From the NCBI GenBank assembly GCA_009392275.1, contig VFGV01000008.1, positions 1 to 64,000 of the forward strand: a stretch of DNA of 64,000 bases. Reading direction: 5' to 3'. Every line of letters starts with the position of its first letter. The stretch's first letter is position 1. Source of the DNA: SAR202 cluster bacterium. Lineage in GTDB: Bacteria; Chloroflexota; Dehalococcoidia; Lucifugimonadales; UBA2962. Shown piece after piece: positions 57,796 to 64,000 of the stretch. The translations under genes were made by a program, and so were the position numbers. Below the pieces are notes generated by a model. That model saw nothing but the letters and a program-made list of their open reading frames with translations. It made no database searches and was not told the origin of the DNA.

Positions 57796-57914
57796 ATGTC
57801 TTTCTACCTTTTTATATTAATTAGCAACTAAGATTTTACCAGACAATAGACTGACTGATTTTACTTATAAAACTATTTGTCTTTTTGTTTCAACTCCACA
57901 GAATCTATTTTTGC

Positions 57915-59267
57915 TCAACAACCTATATCAAATCTTAAAGAGTGTTCCGGGAAATTATCTCCTCGACGAGAAACATCGCCTCCTCCAACTATTAGAACCG
58001 AGCAGGGTTCCATAAATGTTGCCGTCAATAAAGTCCTACCTTCGGGCAATTGAGTGATTCTTGACCATTCATTTTCTTGCACATTATATTCTTCAACGAC
58101 TTTTATTCCTGAGCCGAGTTGATTAGCGCCTCCAAACAAAATGACTTTATCTTTTAACACCGAATTTCCTTGGATTTCCGAAATTAATATTGCTACATGG
58201 TCTTGTCTCGGAAAGTCCATATTGCTAACCTCTGTCCAAGTATCAGAACTAGGATCATATATCTCAGCAGATATTCCAGGATACTGGTCTTTAGATTCAG
58301 GCTCTAGGGCAGTAGCACCTCCAGTAATAAGTACCCTGCCATCAGATAAAAGTGTCGATTGATGTCCCAATCTGGGATAGTGCATATTACTAGCAACGGT
58401 CCATATTTTTGTATAAGGGTCATATATTTCTGCAGAAGAAAGTGTTTCACCCGGAACTACTGACTCCAGGCCTCCCGTTACCAAAACACGGCCATCAATC
58501 AACTCTACGGCTGAATGAGACATCCTGTGGTGATTCATAACAGCTGACTCCTCCCACAACCTAGTTTTCACCCTATAGATTTCAGTAGTAGCCGTTATGT
58601 CTACGCCAGAACGTCCACCAATAATCATTACATCTCCGTCTGCTAAACTAATCGCTTGAGCGCGACTCCTTTTATAATTCATTTCCGAAGTCTCAACCCA
58701 TTTATTGGTATTGGGTTCATATATTTCCGATGAGAACAAATCTTTAATACCCCTAAAGACTTTATCTTCACCATCATCTTGAAACATAGCTCTGCCAGAT
58801 CCTCCAACCACTAATACTCTTCCGTCTGGTAATAAAGTTGCTGTGTGATAAGTCCTCTCCCAATTAGGAGTACCAGCTGTAAACCACTGATCATGACCAA
58901 AAGGCATTAGTTTAGCTTGGTTTTCCGCTGACGCGCGATAACTTAACCTCTTGCTACCACCTACAACTAACACAGATCCATTATCCAAAATAGTGGCAGT
59001 ATGGCCCCATCTTCCAAAGCCTAAATCTCCGGCCAATTCCCACGAGTCTTCTAATATTATCCCAAGGTTTTCTGCACTAGATATGCCTATATCCGGAGTG
59101 GGTGTAGGACTTGCCTCGGGCGTTTCTCCAGGCACAACTAAAAATTTCATGTCCTGCTCATCTGAGATTCGCATACTTTCAACTGGAGCGTTGCAGTTTA
59201 TTAAAATTATCATTAATAGTATGGAGAATAAAAACTTCGGAGTTTGAAGTATACGCAAAACCGTCAT
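57915..59267 (-). CDS. Kelch-repeat lipoprotein (seven blades)
   Basis: 450 residues. Hydrophobic signal followed by ILINC, a possible though atypical lipobox, and a short Pro/Thr linker. Seven Kelch-type motifs follow, each of the form L-x-DGRVLVVGG then a few residues and a conserved Trp region (for example LLPDGRVLVVGGSG, LLSDGRVLITGGAT, FMEPCSVLIVGGGD), predicting a seven-bladed beta-propeller outside the cell membrane. The second Kelch gene at 61884 is a paralogue. The upstream gene is a small membrane protein 9 bases away. Function unknown; binding or a galactose-oxidase-like fold without visible catalytic residues. Confidence 0.87.
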   Translation of the reverse strand: MTVLRILQTPKFLFSILLMIILINCNAPVESMRISDEQDMKFLVVPGETPEASPTPTPDIGISSAENLGIILEDSWELAGDLGFGRWGHTATILDNGSVLVVGGSKRLSYRASAENQAKLMPFGHDQWFTAGTPNWERTYHTATLLPDGRVLVVGGSGRAMFQDDGEDKVFRGIKDLFSSEIYEPNTNKWVETSEMNYKRSRAQAISLADGDVMIIGGRSGVDITATTEIYRVKTRLWEESAVMNHHRMSHSAVELIDGRVLVTGGLESVVPGETLSSAEIYDPYTKIWTVASNMHYPRLGHQSTLLSDGRVLITGGATALEPESKDQYPGISAEIYDPSSDTWTEVSNMDFPRQDHVAILISEIQGNSVLKDKVILFGGANQLGSGIKVVEEYNVQENEWSRITQLPEGRTLLTATFMEPCSVLIVGGGDVSRRGDNFPEHSLRFDIGC

Positions 59268-59276
59268 TGGTGCATT

Positions 59277-59777
59277 CTATAGATTTTTACTAATAGCAGC
59301 TTGTAAGGCATCAACGTACCCAGATCCAATCAAAACTCGTGAACCATTTTTCAAAGTCAGTAAAACTCCTTTATTGCCGCTAACATTGTATGCTTTGCCC
59401 TTGGGGCCATATTTGATACCCCATCCTCCATAATCCTTTAACGGGCTATACTTGATCGACTCAGCCACTTTAATTTCATTGAATTCTAATTTTACCCAGT
59501 TGATATGGAACGGACGAAATTTTAAAAACACTCCCTCAGAATTAACCTTCGTTTCAAGTCGAATCATATAAAACAGTAAAGGGAAAACTAAGCCTAAAAC
59601 CAACGTTAAAGTCAATAAAACAAAATCTTCTTGTTGATTGATACCTATTGGTTTCTCAAAAATAGTATGTTTGATACACAAAGCCAAACATACTATCGGG
59701 GAAATTGAAATTAGAGTCCATATCCACCATGCCCTAAACGACTGTTTTTCATTAAAATGTATCTTAGACTTGTCCAT
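59277..59777 (-). CDS. Small membrane protein with PH-like C-terminus
   Basis: 166 residues: RAWWIWTLISISPIVCLAL and LLTLTLVLGLVFPLLFYMI are two transmembrane helices, followed by a soluble domain (VNSEGVFLKFRPFHINW, KDYGGWGIKYGPKGKAYNVSG, GVLLTLKNGSRVLIGS). This layout is seen in small bacterial membrane proteins with PH-like folds (DUF6141 is a possible match, low certainty). It precedes the Kelch lipoprotein by 9 bases and may be cotranscribed. Confidence 0.7.
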   Translation of the reverse strand: MDKSKIHFNEKQSFRAWWIWTLISISPIVCLALCIKHTIFEKPIGINQQEDFVLLTLTLVLGLVFPLLFYMIRLETKVNSEGVFLKFRPFHINWVKLEFNEIKVAESIKYSPLKDYGGWGIKYGPKGKAYNVSGNKGVLLTLKNGSRVLIGSGYVDALQAAISKNL

Positions 59778-59876
59778 AACTTATCTAATACTAATAAAAA
59801 TATATAAAATATGTGCTGAATATTAATTATGCATTTGTTTTAGACTTATTCCAACTTAGTTTAGGTTTTATTCTTA

Positions 59877-60647
59877 CTATATGTCTCGTTTACCTGCGGA
59901 TATTTTCGCGGGTAAACGAGACTCTCCTGAATTCCTAGACTTTAATAATTCAAGATGAAGATGTTTTTGTGGGGGCAAATAACTGATGCCTCTAAGCATT
60001 TTCCATTCATAAGGATTAATTGCTATTAAGTTCATACGGTATTGTCCTCTTACCTGAACTCTACGTTCTCTAGGCTGTTGCTCGATAAAACCCTTATTTA
60101 CTAAAGCTGATATACGGTCATCAACAGTTCTAGAAAGGCTCTGTTTTTCATAATCATTTAATGCAAACCATTTAGGGAAAAGTTTAGCCCATGTATTTTC
60201 TTCCGGGTCTAAATGAAAGTTCATATTCTCCTGTTTTTCCTCATGAGAATAACCTGTTTTCATCTTTTGCCTTACAGCCCCTATCAACTCAACTCGTTCC
60301 TTTGTTACCCATTTATCCGGAAGCTTATTCGCAGCGTACTTAGAACTCTTAGATGCTTTATAGTGTCGCCAATGTGTTAAAGAATCAGTTTCCCAGCATA
60401 ACAAAATTTCAGTATCAATTAATGCAAATGGCGGCTTTTCAAGTTTTTGATATGACCCACTAATTAAATTGCTCTCATTGTCCTTAGAAAGTCTTGGTTG
60501 ATTGAAATAATGGATATCAAGCAATTTACCCAAAATATCATCCATCACGGAGATATTATTGGCATCACCATACGATTTTAAAGCATCTCGATTAGATCGA
60601 CTGAGCCTCACAGTTGTCATATTGGTTTTTTTATTTTTCCCAAGCAT
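59877..60647 (-). CDS. Hypothetical protein with ribbon-helix-helix-like N-terminus
   Basis: 256 residues, no family recognised. Residues about 10-45 (MTTVRLSRSNRDALKSYGD) resemble an RHH DNA-binding strand-helix. Residues about 165-200 (RTVDDRISALVNKGFIEQ) look like a winged-helix recognition segment, and the C-terminus is basic. Several aromatic-rich stretches lie between (TWAKLFPKWFALN). A DNA-binding or plasmid/phage-derived role is possible but unproven. Its last codons lie inside a 38-base inverted repeat. Confidence 0.6.
   Translation of the reverse strand: MLGKNKKTNMTTVRLSRSNRDALKSYGDANNISVMDDILGKLLDIHYFNQPRLSKDNESNLISGSYQKLEKPPFALIDTEILLCWETDSLTHWRHYKASKSSKYAANKLPDKWVTKERVELIGAVRQKMKTGYSHEEKQENMNFHLDPEENTWAKLFPKWFALNDYEKQSLSRTVDDRISALVNKGFIEQQPRERRVQVRGQYRMNLIAINPYEWKMLRGISYLPPQKHLHLELLKSRNSGESRLPAKISAGKRDI
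59884..59921. other. Inverted repeat, 15-bp stem at gene 3' end
   Basis: TCTCGTTTACC (59884-59894) pairs with GGTAAACGAGA (59911-59921); the stem continues with one T-G and three GC pairs around an 8-base AT loop (GATATTTT). It overlaps the final codons and almost reaches the stop of the 59877-60647 gene. There is no T-run on either side, so it is not a standard terminator; it may be an mRNA 3' stabiliser or an autoregulatory DNA site. Confidence 0.6.
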
Positions 60648-60786
60648 ACTCTATAAATGTCATTGTTTTATTATCTAAAAATACCTTTAATGCCAATTTA
60701 AAATGTGTAGTCACACTTAAATGCAAATATATCAAGAATTTCTCTTTCTCTACTTTTTTAAAGGAAAGCTACTCTTGTTACGAAAA

Positions 60787-61374
60787 CTATCTTAATTTAC
60801 GAGCTTTATTGTAAGCCTGAATTGACCTGTCACGCCAACCATCTCTTTCACCTTGGATTGATTTTTGCGAGTAGGTTTCATAAACGATACCTAGTGTTTG
60901 ATAGACTTGCCAGCTACCAGGCGATATGCGCGATGCTTGCACCAAATCATCTACCGCCATTTGACAGCTTTTTATATCTCCAAACGCTTCACAATTCTGG
61001 TGGTAAGTTATCGCTCGCCCGATGTAAGCCCTATCAAGAGATATTCCAATATTCAAATCTTTTATTTCTCTTAATTCAGCATCTTCATAATGCTCAATAT
61101 ATGAAGTAAAATCATTTCGCGCAAGCTCAATATCCTCCATGGTTGCGGCTGACTCATAGTACGAATAAGCTCTCAAAAAGTAGGCGTCGTTATTCTCAGA
61201 ATTTTCTTGTATAGCAGCACTGAAATCATCAATTGCCAATTTGTACGCTTTAATTACCAAATGTTCAATTCCGCTATCAATATATTTAGTGTCAGAAGAT
61301 CCACAACCAACAAGAATTAAAGCATTTAAAGCTATAATTACTACGATATAATCTCTTAATTTTCTCACAAGCAT
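60787..61374 (-). CDS. TPR lipoprotein
   Basis: 195 residues. Signal peptide with lipobox LVGC (Cys near residue 24). The rest is helical repeats of TPR type: AYKLAIDDFSAAIQENSENNDAYFLRAYSYY, then DRAYIGRAITYHQN and SWQVYQTLGIVYETY. Likely an outer-face protein-interaction lipoprotein. Stand-alone on the minus strand, 112 bases from the tRNA cluster. No specific partner is suggested. Confidence 0.8.
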   Translation of the reverse strand: MLVRKLRDYIVVIIALNALILVGCGSSDTKYIDSGIEHLVIKAYKLAIDDFSAAIQENSENNDAYFLRAYSYYESAATMEDIELARNDFTSYIEHYEDAELREIKDLNIGISLDRAYIGRAITYHQNCEAFGDIKSCQMAVDDLVQASRISPGSWQVYQTLGIVYETYSQKSIQGERDGWRDRSIQAYNKARKLR

Positions 61375-61444
61375 ATTGCACTCATATCTATTATTACAAA
61401 ACGGTACTAATAAGTTTTAACATATATTGCTCAACCTAGCGGTA

Positions 61445-61473
61445 TTTATAGCCTCAAATTTTTAAGATATACT
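61445..61473 (+). promoter_or_regulatory. Promoter for the tRNA-Val cluster
   Basis: TTTATA (61445-61450) and TATACT (61468-61473) with a 17-base spacer; predicted start near 61480, just before tRNA-Val. Confidence 0.5.
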
Positions 61474-61487
61474 TACATTTCAAATTA

Positions 61488-61564
61488 GGGCGATTAGCTC
61501 AGTTGGCTAGAGCACCTCGTTTACACCGAGGGGGTCGGGGGTTCGAGTCCCTCATCGCCCACCA
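61488..61564 (+). tRNA. tRNA-Val (TAC)
   Basis: Acceptor GGGCGAT/ATCGCCC, D arm GCTC/GAGC, anticodon stem CCTCG/CGAGG with loop TTTACAC (anticodon TAC), T arm GGGGG-TTCGAGT-CCCTC, encoded CCA. First of three tRNA genes in a row. Confidence 0.97.
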
Positions 61565-61595
61565 TATCTAAATTTCATTTGTTACACAGGTCAAT

Positions 61596-61681
61596 GCCGA
61601 AGTGGCGGAACGGCAGACGCGCTGCGTTCAGGTCGCAGTGCCCGCAAGGGCGTGTGGGTTCAAATCCCTCCTTCGGCACCA
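61596..61681 (+). tRNA. tRNA-Leu (CAG)
   Basis: Acceptor GCCGAAG/CTTCGGC, anticodon stem CTGCG/CGCAG with loop TTCAGGT (anticodon CAG), long class II variable arm with GCCC-GCAA-GGGC stem, encoded CCA. It reads CUG codons. Confidence 0.97.
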
Positions 61682-61751
61682 AAAGTGATAACAACTTATC
61701 AAGTTGGATTTAATGAGGCATGACAACTAAGTATAATATGCCAAACATGAT

Positions 61752-61827
61752 GCGCTTGTAGCTCAGTGGATAGAGCGCAGCCCTGCGGAGGCTGAGGTCG
61801 TGGGTTCGAATCCCACCAAGCGCGCCA
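61752..61827 (+). tRNA. tRNA-Arg (GCG)
   Basis: Acceptor GCGCTTG/CAAGCGC with G73, D loop carrying A20 (an arginine identity base), anticodon stem CAGCC/GGCTG with loop CTGCGGA. The anticodon is therefore GCG with C35, reading CGC/CGU, in place of the usual ACG whose A34 is deaminated to inosine. Encoded CCA (61825-61827). Confidence 0.92.
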
Positions 61828-61883
61828 TCATCTTTTGAACTTAAATTCAATCCGCAATCCGAGCTCTTAATTAACGCCTACCT

Positions 61884-63104
61884 TTAAGGAGTAAAACTCT
61901 CTACTTGCGCTGTCACGCCTTCCCTACCTTGTCCACCTATTATTAATATTAAGTTACTGTTAAGGCGAATCATTTCATGTCTATATCTATCGTTATTCAT
62001 ATCCTCTAATTCTTCCCATACACCAGTAGATACATCATATAAAGCAGCAGCACGTAAGCCATACCCGATACCGCCTGTAAGCAATATTTTACCTGTGCTT
62101 AAACGGATGATTGCTCCCTCAGCGTGAGGTTGTATTGTATTTCCGGTTTTTTCCCATGTGTTTGTCTCGGGATTGTAGATTTCACTAGTTAATTTTTTCC
62201 CTCTGCCGCCTACCACTAACACCCGTCCATCATCAAGCAAAACTGCATGGTGATCCGCTCTACCAGTAGACATTTCGGCTACGACAGTCCAAGTATTTGT
62301 ATTTGGATCAAAAATTTCAGCACTTTTTTCATATGGAGGGTCTAATTTACCGCCACCGGTAATTAACACCCTGCCATCATCTAATAAAGTCGCCGTATGC
62401 CTTGCTCTAGTCACTGACATGTCTGGAACAGCTTCCCATTGACCAGTTACAGGATCATAAACTTCAGATGAACTTAAGTCTTGATAGTCTCTTCCCTCGC
62501 CTCCAGTAATTAACACTCTTCCATCATTCAAGGATGTACATGGCATATAATCTCGTTCAGTGACTAACTCACCCGTAGATGACCAAGTGTTCGCATCAGC
62601 GTCATAGATTTCAGAGGTAGGAATAGCCATATTTAAATTCCCCCTGCCTCCAGCTACCAACACTCTCCCATCTGGTAGCAACGCGACACACAGATCATGA
62701 CGATTATCTTTCATATCTCCGGCCATTTCCCAAACTCCAGTGACCGGATCGAATACTTCAGCAGAAGTATAAATGATTCCTCTCTGACTGCCTGAACCTT
62801 GCCCACCAACGACAAACACTCTTCCATCATTAAGTAATACCGCGCCATGAGAGCCTCTTTTATTCCTCATAACGCTAGCTGCTTCGAACCCTCTCGCCTC
62901 TCCTGCAACGACAGGTTTTGCCTCTCCCGTATATTCTTCATCTCCGGATTGTCCGGTAAAAAATGTTACGTCAGTAGAGAAATCATCTACTGCTTCCTCT
63001 TCAGATGTAGTCCCAGAACAAGCAACTACCCCCAACGATAAAAGTACAATAATAAAAATCGATGATAAAACCTTGAAACCAGTTGTACTGTGAAGACTAT
63101 TCAT
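61884..63104 (-). CDS. Kelch-repeat lipoprotein (seven blades), paralogue
   Basis: 406 residues from the ATG 11 bases after GGAG; a GTG four codons earlier overlaps that site. Signal peptide ending VVAC (lipobox), acidic linker, then seven Kelch motifs: LLNDGRVFVVGGQG, LLPDGRVLVAGGRG, SLNDGRVLITGGEG, LLDDGRVLITGGGK, LLDDGRVLVVGGRG, RLSTGKILLTGGIG, RLNSNLILIIGGQG. Each is followed by a YDP-x-T-x-x-W segment. Predicted extracellular seven-bladed propeller. Located just downstream (same strand) of a thiolase/DUF35 pair; not obviously related in function. Confidence 0.9.
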   Translation of the reverse strand: MNSLHSTTGFKVLSSIFIIVLLSLGVVACSGTTSEEEAVDDFSTDVTFFTGQSGDEEYTGEAKPVVAGEARGFEAASVMRNKRGSHGAVLLNDGRVFVVGGQGSGSQRGIIYTSAEVFDPVTGVWEMAGDMKDNRHDLCVALLPDGRVLVAGGRGNLNMAIPTSEIYDADANTWSSTGELVTERDYMPCTSLNDGRVLITGGEGRDYQDLSSSEVYDPVTGQWEAVPDMSVTRARHTATLLDDGRVLITGGGKLDPPYEKSAEIFDPNTNTWTVVAEMSTGRADHHAVLLDDGRVLVVGGRGKKLTSEIYNPETNTWEKTGNTIQPHAEGAIIRLSTGKILLTGGIGYGLRAAALYDVSTGVWEELEDMNNDRYRHEMIRLNSNLILIIGGQGREGVTAQVESFTP

Positions 63105-63129
63105 TACTAAATTCACTCCATTAATTAAT

Positions 63130-63552
63130 TTAGTTTTTAACCAATTGAAATTTTGGCAAGCTTAATTCCTCGGTAATCTTATCAAACGTAACCACAACTT
63201 CCATACCTATTCTAATTTTTTCCGGTGTAGGATCCTCAATCCCCACAATATTAGTAGCCATCCGCGGGCCCTCGTACAATTCCACTATAGCAATAATAAA
63301 AGGCGCTTCATCCTGGAAACCTTGATTAGGAGATCGATGAATAATTGAGAATGCATAAACCACCCCTCGTCCACTCGATATAACCCATTCGGTATCGCGA
63401 GAAAAACAACAGGGAGAAATATCCCTTGGATAAAAATATGATTCTGAACATTGATTGCATTTTTGGATCCAAAGCTCCCCTTCAGAGGCTTTATTCCAAT
63501 AAAATTCAGACTCTCCTTGTGGAATTGGTAGTATTTTTTTATAGTTGTTCAT
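63130..63552 (-). CDS. DUF35 OB-fold / Zn-ribbon protein, thiolase partner
   Basis: 140 residues: an N-terminal zinc ribbon with CNQCSESYFYPRDISPCC (C-x2-C and a Cys pair), then an OB-fold (GRGVVYAFSIIHRSPNQGF, PFIIAIVELYEGPRMATNIVG). DUF35 proteins such as ChsH2 and the HMG-CoA-synthase partner associate with thiolase-like enzymes and help present acyl-CoA. It lies 5 bases after the thiolase gene on the same strand, as expected for that partnership. Confidence 0.9.
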   Translation of the reverse strand: MNNYKKILPIPQGESEFYWNKASEGELWIQKCNQCSESYFYPRDISPCCFSRDTEWVISSGRGVVYAFSIIHRSPNQGFQDEAPFIIAIVELYEGPRMATNIVGIEDPTPEKIRIGMEVVVTFDKITEELSLPKFQLVKN

Positions 63553-63557
63553 AGATC

Positions 63558-64000
63558 TTATTCAAGGCCCAAAATAGCGGTACCTGCTGATGAAAGGTAT
63601 CCACCTGTCCCATTAATTAGAGCAATTTCTGGTGATGCAAGTTGACGTTCGCCAGTCTCCCCTCTTAACTGTCTCACAGCCTCTAATACTAAAAACATCC
63701 CATACATGCCGGAGTGCGTGTAAGACAAACCTCCGCCAGACGTGTTCATAGCAAAATCCCCTCCTGGTGCTGTTCTTTGGTTGGCCACGAATTCTGGACC
63801 TTCCCCAGGTTTGCAAAAACCTAATGCTTCCAGAGTAACCAAAACAGTATACGTAAATGAATCGTAGATCATGGCCAAGTCAATATCTGAATGAACCACA
63901 CCCGCCATGCCAAAAGCTCTAGCTCCAGTATCTTTAGAAATAGGCGATGTTAAATCAGGCATTTGACTAATAATGGCATGATCATGACTTTCAGTAGCTC
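63558..64000 (-). CDS. Thiolase / SCP-x-type acyl-CoA acetyltransferase, C-terminal part
   Basis: The frame is open through the right edge, so the N-terminal two thirds lie outside the window; the Met at 63962 is internal. Seen: SHDHAIISQMPDLTSP, YDSFTYTVLVTLEALGFC, NTSGGGLSYTHSGMYG with the conserved His, VRQLRGETGERQ, and the C-terminal INGTGGYLSSAGTAILG. These match the SCP-x/lipid-transfer-type thiolase group that pairs with DUF35 proteins in fatty acid, steroid or cyclic acyl-CoA breakdown. Confidence 0.9.
   Translation of the reverse strand, partial: ATESHDHAIISQMPDLTSPISKDTGARAFGMAGVVHSDIDLAMIYDSFTYTVLVTLEALGFCKPGEGPEFVANQRTAPGGDFAMNTSGGGLSYTHSGMYGMFLVLEAVRQLRGETGERQLASPEIALINGTGGYLSSAGTAILGLE

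Overview
The window is 64 kb of dense, AT-rich bacterial chromosome (by eye about 35-40% GC) with short intergenic gaps, many 4-base stop/start overlaps and frequent TTG and GTG starts. No phage, transposon, IS or CRISPR is visible. A 23S rRNA gene without an adjacent 16S, luciferase-like flavin oxidoreductases, a menaquinone-type UbiD/UbiA/UbiX cluster and a bacterial MfnB homologue suggest a marine Chloroflexota of the Dehalococcoidia/SAR202 kind. That assignment is inference; no database search was possible.

Layout. 1-2502: 5' part of a 23S rRNA gene (minus strand). 2957-8020 (minus): operon of a CinA/NadD-like fusion, ubiD, ubiA, ubiX and a luciferase-like oxidoreductase, ended by a clear terminator. 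8134-12820 (plus): potassium uptake locus trkH, ktrA, a universal stress protein, two more RCK subunits, then pheA. 12839-20584 (minus): ytxH pair, an MfnB homologue fused to a TusA-like domain, a DapA-family aldolase, recG, and a FakB/FakA pair. 20710-30661: rpmB, short-chain dehydrogenases, aconitase, ferredoxin, cmk-plsC, a glutaminase-less GlmS-type isomerase, an MFS transporter and a hydrolase. 30658-36807 (minus): Fe(III)-type ABC transporter, a dehydrogenase and a second luciferase-like oxidoreductase.

36881-46849 (minus) is the classic rpsB-tsf-pyrH-frr-uppS-cdsA-dxr-rseP-ispG-proS cluster joining translation, isoprenoid and phospholipid synthesis. 47033-52595 (plus) is rpsO-pnp-dapB-asd-dapA: RNA turnover plus the lysine/diaminopimelate branch. 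Then come purA and two tandem class III aminotransferases (minus). From 56.8 kb to the end there are four tRNA genes (Met, Val, Leu, Arg), two seven-repeat Kelch lipoproteins, a TPR lipoprotein, small membrane proteins, and the start of a thiolase/DUF35 pair.

Main points of interest: the MfnB-TusA fusion; the CinA-NadD fusion at the head of the quinone operon; a helix-forming insert of roughly 110 nt in 23S rRNA; a tRNA-Arg with anticodon GCG; and three genes (trkH, fbpB, rpsO) whose conserved coding sense extends upstream of any in-frame ATG/GTG/TTG, each reconnectable to an upstream ATG by one added base.
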